From JAZLIL01 sp045617405 (GTDB taxonomy: Bacteria; Bacillota; Clostridia; Lachnospirales; Lachnospiraceae): a DNA stretch of 15,893 nucleotides. Each line of letters opens with the position of its first letter. Position 1 is the first letter of the stretch. The position numbers and the translations under genes are program-made. The DNA lies in the NCBI GenBank assembly GCA_045617405.1, contig JAZLIL010000178.1:1-15893 (forward strand), in the 5' to 3' direction. Shown in pieces: positions 14,086 through 15,893 of the stretch. Under the pieces are notes generated by a model that was given only the letters and a program-made list of their open reading frames with translations, was not told the DNA's origin and searched no databases.

Positions 14086-15525
14086 TTGAGTATCGATGAC
14101 AAAAAAGCAAACAGACAGCCGACCAAGATTAACCCTGCGAAGAGCCACGGTTCTGAGAAAAGCAGCCAGACCAAGATTAACCCTGCGAAGAGCCGCAGTC
14201 CTGAGAAAAGCAGCCCGACCAAGATTAACTCTGCGAAGAGCCACGCTTCTGAGAAAAGCAGCCCGACTAAGGTCAACCCTGCGATGAGCCTGTGCCCGTA
14301 TTCGAAGAAGTGCGGGGGGTGCAGCATGATTGATGTGCCATATGAGGAGCAGCTTGAACGCAAAAATGCCAAACTGAAAGAGCTCTACAGAGGGATTTAT
14401 GTGCCCGATGCGATTGTACCGTCTCCTGAAGTGTTGCACTACCGCAACAAAGTGACGACCAGCTTCGCGCGCAATGCGAAGGGTGAAATCATCTCGGGAA
14501 TCTACGAAGAAGGCACGCGGCGCGTAATCCGCACGAGTGGCTGCCTCATCGAAAATATAAAGGCCGATGCGATTATTGCGACAATTCGCGACCTTGCCAA
14601 ATCGTTCAAAATAACGATATACAACGACATTAGCGGCAACGGTCTGCTTCGTCACGCACTAGTACGCGTGGGTGTCGGTACGGGCGAAATCATGGTTGTG
14701 CTTGTCGTAACATCGCCCATTTTCCCGTCAAAAAGCAACTTTGTGAAGGCCCTCCGTCGCGAGCACCCCGAAATCACAACAATCGTCCTGAACATCAACG
14801 ATGCCGACACAGGCATGGTGCTCGGTTCCAGAAACGTCACTATCTTTGGGAGCGGCTTTATCTTTGATGAGCTGTGCGGCCTTCGCTTCAGGCTTTCCCC
14901 CGGGACATTCTACCAGGTGAATTCGGCTCAGACTGTCAGACTCTATTCTACAGCGATAGAACTCGCGCATATGAAGCCCGGCGAGACACTCATCGATGCC
15001 TACTGCGGTGTCGGAACCATCGGACTTGTCGTCGCATCAAGCAGCAGCGCCCTCGAAGCCGGGCGCAATAGTGACGCCGCATCAGGCATTAACGTCATCG
15101 GAATCGAGCTTAATCGTGATGCCGTTCGTGACGCAAACGCAAATGCGAAGCACAATCACATTGAAAACGCTCACTTCTATGCAGGCGACGCAGGGGAGTT
15201 CCTTGCAAAACAGGCAGACAATTCTCTTTTAACCGGGAGTGGCATCGATACTGACTTGATTTCGGACGGTGCTTGCTGCATAAAGATTGATGCGGTAATC
15301 ATGGATCCTCCAAGATCGGGAGCAAGCGTGAAATTTCTCGATTCACTTGCTCAGGCAAATGTTCAGAGAGTTGTTTATATTTCCTGTAATCCCGAAACGC
15401 AGGTCCGCGATCTGAAGTATCTTTGCGAAAAAGGCTATAAAATCAAGGCTGTAAAGCCGTTTGACATGTTTGCAAATACCGAGCATGTCGAGAGTGTCGT
15501 ATTGCTGTCCAAAGTGAAAGAGTAG
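14086..15525 (+). CDS. rlmD: TrmA/RumA-family 23S rRNA (uracil-C5)-methyltransferase
   Basis: Transfers a methyl group from S-adenosylmethionine to C5 of a uracil, most likely in 23S rRNA. There are 479 residues from a TTG start ten bases after AGGAGG (14070-14075). Fe-S cluster cysteines are C70, C76, C79 (CPYSKKCGGC) and C153. The SAM site includes FYQVNSAQ, DAYCGVGTIGL and GIELN; DPPRSG follows, and the catalytic cysteine is C434 in SCNP. Residues 13-65 are a basic, Lys/Ser/Pro-rich 16-residue repeat where many relatives have a TRAM RNA-binding domain. Two low-complexity insertions are seen in the SAM domain (SSSALEAGRNSDAASG; QADNSLLTGSGIDTD). In Firmicutes one such enzyme can modify both U747 and U1939 (RlmCD), so the exact target is open. 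An internal ATG at 14284 could give a form lacking the repeats. Confidence 0.92.
   Translation: MSIDDKKANRQPTKINPAKSHGSEKSSQTKINPAKSRSPEKSSPTKINSAKSHASEKSSPTKVNPAMSLCPYSKKCGGCSMIDVPYEEQLERKNAKLKELYRGIYVPDAIVPSPEVLHYRNKVTTSFARNAKGEIISGIYEEGTRRVIRTSGCLIENIKADAIIATIRDLAKSFKITIYNDISGNGLLRHALVRVGVGTGEIMVVLVVTSPIFPSKSNFVKALRREHPEITTIVLNINDADTGMVLGSRNVTIFGSGFIFDELCGLRFRLSPGTFYQVNSAQTVRLYSTAIELAHMKPGETLIDAYCGVGTIGLVVASSSSALEAGRNSDAASGINVIGIELNRDAVRDANANAKHNHIENAHFYAGDAGEFLAKQADNSLLTGSGIDTDLISDGACCIKIDAVIMDPPRSGASVKFLDSLAQANVQRVVYISCNPETQVRDLKYLCEKGYKIKAVKPFDMFANTEHVESVVLLSKVKE
14122..14280 (+). repeat. 48-bp in-frame repeats at the start of the methyltransferase gene
   Basis: Units start at 14122, 14170, 14218 and 14266 (the last partial). 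Each encodes 16 residues of the type TKINPAKSHGSEKSSQ. The units differ mainly in the middle (SHGSEKSS, SRSPEKSS, SHASEKSS). The region is basic and probably disordered. Confidence 0.9.
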
Positions 15526-15531
15526 TGTGTG

Positions 15532-15547
15532 GAAATCCCTTGATTTC
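15532..15547 (+). other. Small hairpin just after the methyltransferase gene
   Basis: GAAATC-CCTT-GATTTC forms a perfect 6-bp stem seven bases after the stop codon. The following bases are only moderately T-rich (GGTTTGGCGGGTTTT), so it is at best a weak terminator. The rest of 15548-15639 holds no feature I can support. Confidence 0.35.
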
Positions 15548-15639
15548 AAGCGGTTTGGCGGGTTTTGATGTAAAAATAGGAGTATGTTTCTGGCATCAGG
15601 GAGAGGATACGAAACACCGGAAAATGGTGTGAAAATATC

Positions 15640-15806
15640 ATTGAGACTTGAAGATTATTGTCAAAGGGTCATAAGCACACATTGAGACTTGAAGATTGTT
15701 GTCAACCGGAAATTGAGTGCGGCGGATTGTTGTCAAAACGGCAAAATGAATAATTGAGACTTGCGGATTGTTGTCATTTTCATGCGAGGCTTGAAGATTA
15801 CAGTCC
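15640..15806. repeat. Five 24-bp repeats spaced by whole helical turns before the TfoX gene
   Basis: Copies start at 15640, 15681, 15712, 15753 and 15783. The best copies begin ATTGAGACTTGAAGATT and end TTGTCA; the third differs in its middle (GTGCGGCGG) and the fifth at its ends. Start-to-start distances are 41, 31, 41 and 30 bases, close to four, three, four and three turns of B-DNA, so equivalent bases face the same side. The last copy ends 15 bases before the TfoX start codon. The irregular gaps (17, 7, 17, 6 bases) and the short unit exclude a CRISPR array. The likely role is a binding array for a regulatory protein; no promoter could be assigned in the block. Confidence 0.8.
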
Positions 15807-15821
15807 TGGGAGAGAAGAAGC

Positions 15822-15893
15822 ATGGCATCAAGCAAAGAATACTTGAACTTTATAATAGATCAACTTTCCGGCTTAAATGGCATGTCGTACCGG
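15822..15893 (+). CDS. TfoX/Sxy N-terminal-domain protein, cut by the window end
   Basis: Only the first 24 codons are visible: MASSKEYLNFIIDQLSGL followed by NGMSYR. This matches the usual opening of small Firmicutes proteins with the TfoX/Sxy N-terminal domain, where the fold continues with an MMGEY-type segment beyond the window. In Gammaproteobacteria TfoX/Sxy activates competence genes together with CRP; the role of the Firmicutes relatives is not established and they should not be assumed to control competence. The start is the ATG nine bases after GGGAG. It is preceded at once by the phased repeats, which suggests that its expression is controlled through them. Confidence 0.75.
   Translation, partial: MASSKEYLNFIIDQLSGLNGMSYR

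Noticed and set aside
10671..15537. Shared TGTGTGGAAATC at about 10671 (rho leader) and 15526 (after the methyltransferase gene)
   Set aside because: Only about 12 bases match, with no similar context, so chance is the simplest explanation.
15584..15685. 33-codon ORF beginning MFLASGRGYE with AGGAG upstream
   Set aside because: The ribosome site is only one base from the ATG, and the frame runs into the phased repeats and stops there.
15640..15806. CRISPR array
   Set aside because: The repeats are 24 bp and diverged, the gaps are 6-17 bases, and no cas gene is seen.
15638..15835. Minus-strand frame with repeated NNLQVS-like peptides
   Set aside because: Only some of the DNA repeats are in the same frame (spacings of 41 and 31 bases), so the peptide repeat is a by-product of the DNA repeat.

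Overview
The window is a stretch of bacterial chromosome of moderate GC. It looks like a Clostridia (Firmicutes) genome, most likely Lachnospiraceae or a near relative. The reasons are a DUF4364 protein, strong AGGAGG-type ribosome binding sites, textbook sigma-A promoters with 17-bp spacers, an isoleucyl-tRNA synthetase of the eukaryote-like type, and a Rho factor with a large low-complexity N-terminal insertion. All recognisable genes lie on the + strand. No phage, insertion-sequence transposase, rRNA, tRNA or CRISPR array was seen. The taxonomic call is inference from gene content.

Layout. Positions 1-2739 hold the 3' part of ileS. Glycogen phosphorylase (glgP) follows at 2832-5282. A 410-base gap then carries a long inverted-repeat element (33-bp arms, 5298-5533). 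Next come a DJ-1/PfpI protein (5693-6259), a possible 26-codon ORF (6261-6341) and an NAD(P)-dependent malic enzyme (6357-7517), packed like an operon. A DUF4364 protein (7600-8118) and a membrane-anchored FKBP/trigger-factor-like foldase (8385-9773) follow; the 3' end of the foldase gene is partly duplicated downstream. A small metallophosphoesterase (9842-10294) ends at a strong terminator. After three 62-bp hairpin-bearing tandem repeats and a promoter comes rho (10756-13032). A small multi-pass membrane protein (13293-13910) and a TrmA/RumA-type rRNA uracil-5-methyltransferase (14086-15525) each have their own promoter. The window ends in the first 24 codons of a TfoX/Sxy N-terminal-domain gene (15822 onward), preceded by five repeats spaced at whole helical turns.

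The genes are mostly housekeeping: translation (ileS, rlmD-like), storage-carbon and central metabolism (glgP, malic enzyme), protein folding, and transcription termination (rho). The unusual content lies in the intergenic DNA and in low-complexity protein tails. A short repeat family (core GGTGTCMGGTCAAG) recurs in four intergenic gaps in both orientations, next to terminators and promoters, and one inverted copy supplies the -35 box of a promoter. In-frame tandem repeats have expanded the N-termini of Rho (Ala/Lys-rich, then Gln/Asn-rich) and of the methyltransferase (16-residue repeat). The best candidates for something undescribed are the 5298-5533 inverted-repeat element, the phased repeats before the TfoX gene, the 62-bp repeats before rho, and the prion-like Rho insertion.
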